Of a stretch of 64,000 nucleotides of DNA, positions 62,056 through 64,000 are shown piece after piece. Origin of the DNA: Streptomyces sp. NBC_01235 (GTDB taxonomy: Bacteria > Actinomycetota > Actinomycetes > Streptomycetales > Streptomycetaceae); the NCBI RefSeq assembly GCF_035989285.1, contig NZ_CP108513.1:7006001-7070000 (forward strand), read 5' to 3'. Position numbers and translations under genes: made by a program. Under the pieces are notes generated by a model. It was not told the DNA's origin. It saw only the letters and a list, made by a program, of their open reading frames with translations, and searched no databases. The stretch's first letter is position 1; every line of letters starts with the position of its first letter.

Positions 62056-62847
62056 TTACTTGAGCTTGGCGACCTGCGCGTCGATCACGGCGGCCGGGAT
62101 GTCGCTCATCTCGCCGCCCTTCGCGAGCGTGGCGATGTCCATCGTGAAGAGCGTGGCGAGGATGCCGCCCTTGCGAACCACCTCGGTGTGGGCGGTGACC
62201 GTCTGGCCCTCCACCACGACGTCCTGAATGAACGCCACCGACTCGTCGCCCTGCCCGGAACCCTTCTCCGCGGCGACCTTGATGACCTTCGAGGTCTCAC
62301 CGTCGGCCGTGAAGCCGTACCCGCCGGCACAGGCCGTCACCCCGTCGGAGAGGGCCTTCATGGCCTTTTCGGCGCCGCCGGCCTCGTAGGAGGAGAGGCC
62401 GACGAAGGTCACGCTGACATCGAAGGCATTCTCGAGGTCCTCGGGCTTCGCGGTGGCGGTCGTCGCCTTTTCCTCGGTGAGGCTGTTGGTGGCGTTCGCG
62501 TCCGTGTCCCCCGGGGGCAGTCCGTTCGTGGCCCAGGCGAGCGGGTTGCACGCCGCCTTGTCGATCTTCACGGAGGACTTGGAGGACTTGGCGGAATCGT
62601 CCTCCGCCTCGACCTTGTAACCCTTGATCTCGCCCTGCGCGAGCAGCAGCTTCACCAGCTCGGCGCTGGTGAGCGCCTTGGCGCCCGAGGCCGACGAAGG
62701 GGAGGACGCGGACGCGGATGCGGACGAGGACGTCTTGGAGTCCGCGGAGTCCTTCGACCCCTCGTCCGAGCAGGCGGTGAGGAGGGAGAGCGACAGTGCA
62801 CCTATGGCGGCAGTGGCGCACAGCCGCGCCCCCGATGATCTCTTCAT
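62056..62847 (-). CDS. Lipoprotein
   Basis: A 263-residue lipoprotein: signal MKRSSGARLCATAAIGALSL with lipobox LLTACSDEG, then a Ser/Ala-rich linker to about residue 55 and a folded domain. That domain contains two further Cys (KAACNPLAW and VTACAGGYG) and a VTFVGLSSYEAGGAEKAMKA segment. No family is certain. TTGACT with a TCATAG box 17 bp downstream lies just before the ATG at 62847. Confidence 0.8.
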   Translation of the reverse strand: MKRSSGARLCATAAIGALSLSLLTACSDEGSKDSADSKTSSSASASASSPSSASGAKALTSAELVKLLLAQGEIKGYKVEAEDDSAKSSKSSVKIDKAACNPLAWATNGLPPGDTDANATNSLTEEKATTATAKPEDLENAFDVSVTFVGLSSYEAGGAEKAMKALSDGVTACAGGYGFTADGETSKVIKVAAEKGSGQGDESVAFIQDVVVEGQTVTAHTEVVRKGGILATLFTMDIATLAKGGEMSDIPAAVIDAQVAKLK

Positions 62848-62889
62848 GAGCGAACTATGAAGATCCGGTCAAAGAGCAGTCAAGTCAAT

Positions 62890-63249
62890 TCAAAAACCCA
62901 GCCGTTCCCGGCGAACGGAATAGGCCACGAAGCCGGCGCCCAGGGCGAGGAACATGGTTCCGCCGACGACGTACGGGGTCGTGTCGAAGCTTCCGGTGTC
63001 GGCGAGCCGGGTGCCGTCGTCGGACGTGGTCTCGGCGGCCGTCTCGGCTGTCGTCCGGGCTGCCGAGTCGGAGGACGTCCCGGACGTCGTCGTCGACGAC
63101 GCGGCCCGTGCCTGGGTCGTGATCTGTGTCGTCGTTTCCGTTCTGGCCGGGGTGTCCTGGGACGCGTTGGCGGACGGGACGAACCACAGGGCACCCAACA
63201 GGGTCCCCGCGGCGGTGGCGGTCAGCAACGGACGGCGAGCGGATGACAC
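62890..63249 (-). CDS. LAxTG sortase substrate, short cell-surface protein
   Basis: A 119-residue surface protein from GTG 63249 with AGGGGA about 10 nt upstream. Signal peptide (RRPLLTATAAGTLLGALWFV, cleavage after SANA), a Thr/Ser/Ala-rich stalk, then sorting signal LADTG, a hydrophobic helix (YVVGGTMFLALGAGFVAYSV) and a basic tail RRERLGF. LAxTG is the motif used by class E sortases, which act on chaplins in Streptomyces. The mature peptide is short and mostly stalk, so it may be a display or wall-decoration protein. Confidence 0.82.
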   Translation of the reverse strand: MSSARRPLLTATAAGTLLGALWFVPSANASQDTPARTETTTQITTQARAASSTTTSGTSSDSAARTTAETAAETTSDDGTRLADTGSFDTTPYVVGGTMFLALGAGFVAYSVRRERLGF

Positions 63250-63358
63250 GGAATATCGATCCCCTTGTGACGCTGGCGAATTGGCCGTGTGGCCCGATGC
63301 TAATGAAAGGCGCGGGTCGTGGGAAAGTTGCGGGAGCTGTGAGCCGTACGCTCCGGCC

Positions 63359-63727
63359 ATGAACACTGAAGAGACATCACGTTTTGTACGGCTTCGGGTG
63401 GAACTCGTCCTCGAGGTTCACGACGAGGACGCCGTCACCAAGGCGGCTCTGCGGCGGCTGGCCGGGGACGCGGAGATGCCGGACGACGAGCGCGCGCACG
63501 CCGAGGGCGCTGTGACGGAAGACACCGCGGAGGCCCTCGCCCACCTCGTCGACCCGTTCGACCTGGTCAGTCAGGTGCCCGGCGTGGAGCTCCAGCAGGC
63601 CTCCTGGTCCAGTGAGCGGATCGACTACGACCCGGATTCGCCGGAGTGGGACCTCGACGACGACGATGTCGACGATGATGAGGAGTCCGACGACGAGTCG
63701 GACGGCGAGGAAGTCGGCATCGGCTGA
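63359..63727 (+). CDS. Acidic small cytoplasmic protein
   Basis: A 122-residue protein: an alpha/beta-like first half (RFVRLRVELVLEVHDEDAVT, KAALRRLAGDAEM), a middle with LVDPFDLVSQVPGVELQQAS, and a tail with a long Asp/Glu run (DLDDDDVDDDEESDDESDGE). ATG 63359 is 6 nt after TACGCT, indicating a leaderless transcript. No family recognised, although it looks conserved in style with other Streptomyces hypotheticals. Confidence 0.75.
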   Translation: MNTEETSRFVRLRVELVLEVHDEDAVTKAALRRLAGDAEMPDDERAHAEGAVTEDTAEALAHLVDPFDLVSQVPGVELQQASWSSERIDYDPDSPEWDLDDDDVDDDEESDDESDGEEVGIG

Positions 63728-63746
63728 GCGTCTTGGGGAAACCGTG

Positions 63747-63776
63747 ACCCCGGACGGCAACCGCCGGCCGGGGTTT
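63747..63776 (+). terminator. Terminator after the acidic protein gene
   Basis: ACCCCGG pairs with CCGGGGT (inner GGC/GCC) and is followed by TTCTTC. Confidence 0.7.
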
Positions 63777-63943
63777 CTTCGTCTCAGCAGACGCACGAAC
63801 CGACACCCGCACCATCAGCGCCACGAACGTGGCGTGCCCCACACCTTCGGGAAAAGTGGAACGGGACGAAGCGGTCGTAGCGTTGATGGTTTCTGACGGG
63901 GACTCTCGGGGTTCTGTAATCGGCAACGATGGAGAAGCGTGTG
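63777..63943. other. Upstream region of the last gene
   Basis: No gene is convincing. The final part (TTCTGTAATCGGCAACGATG) contains a TGTAAT that could be a -10 box. Confidence 0.4.
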
Positions 63944-64000
63944 ATGACGGACAGTAGGCGGCGTCGGGGTTTCATGGCCGCGTCCGCACTGCTCGGCGGT
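63944..64000 (+). CDS. Start of an exported protein (cut by window edge)
   Basis: ATG 63944 (or the in-frame GTG at 63941) with GGAG 9 nt (6 nt) upstream opens MTDSRRRRGFMAASALLGG, running off the window. A cluster of Arg followed by a hydrophobic stretch marks a signal peptide; Arg-Arg-Arg-Gly-Phe-Met is compatible with Tat export. In S. coelicolor I remember an L,D-transpeptidase-like lipoprotein at this place, but too little is visible to say. Confidence 0.6.
   Translation, partial: MTDSRRRRGFMAASALLGG

Overview
The window is high-GC, densely coded DNA with Streptomyces features: GTG starts, many probable leaderless genes, an AfsQ1/AfsQ2-SigQ module, an MmpB-type membrane peptide and dispersed Streptomyces palindromic repeats. 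Gene content and order resemble what I remember of the S. coelicolor chromosome around SCO4877-SCO4934 (memory, not a search). It looks like a chromosomal core region of a Streptomyces species. I see no tRNA, rRNA, prophage, IS transposase or CRISPR array.

Bases 1-9524 are a cell-wall glycopolymer locus of the sialic-acid/Kdn type. It has NeuB- and NeuA-like synthesis genes (NeuA fused to a HAD phosphatase), a GT2 enzyme, a polysialyltransferase-family protein, a two-part glycosyltransferase cut by the window edge and two further GT-B-like proteins, arranged divergently from about 4.5 kb. A methyltransferase pseudogene carrying a repeat follows (9.5-10.5 kb), then an M20 amidohydrolase and two exported proteins.

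Bases 14-49 kb hold a dispersed nucleoside uptake and catabolism system. It comprises two tandem BMP-family lipoproteins, a nucleoside ABC ATPase with two permeases, cytidine deaminase, pyrimidine-nucleoside phosphorylase, adenosine deaminase, a uridine-kinase-like protein, deoxyribose-phosphate aldolase with two aldehyde-dehydrogenase-like genes, purine nucleoside phosphorylase, a PmmB-type mutase and a DeoR-family regulator. Six of the promoter regions share one palindrome, TCTACGCGCGTAGA, which points to one regulon: import, deaminate, phosphorolyse, isomerise the (deoxy)ribose-1-phosphate, cleave deoxyribose-5-phosphate and oxidise acetaldehyde. Interspersed are a SnoaL-type ECF sigma factor, a second beta-clamp paralog, a LysR/MFS pair, the afsQ1-afsQ2-sigQ signalling genes with an AfsQ1 box, and a tandem-repeat-rich stretch at 31.9-32.6 kb.

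Bases 49.6-56 kb carry the acyl-CoA (propionyl-CoA) carboxylase genes accA2, pccE and pccB with birA, maf and mmpB. The last 8 kb contain adenylate cyclase, an enoyl-CoA hydratase, a GAF-GGDEF diguanylate cyclase, histidine ammonia-lyase, exported proteins including a LAxTG sortase substrate, and the start of an exported protein cut by the right edge.

Start codons were chosen from Shine-Dalgarno (SD) spacing, homology and, for many genes, a TANNNT -10 box 6-7 nt before the start codon (leaderless transcripts).
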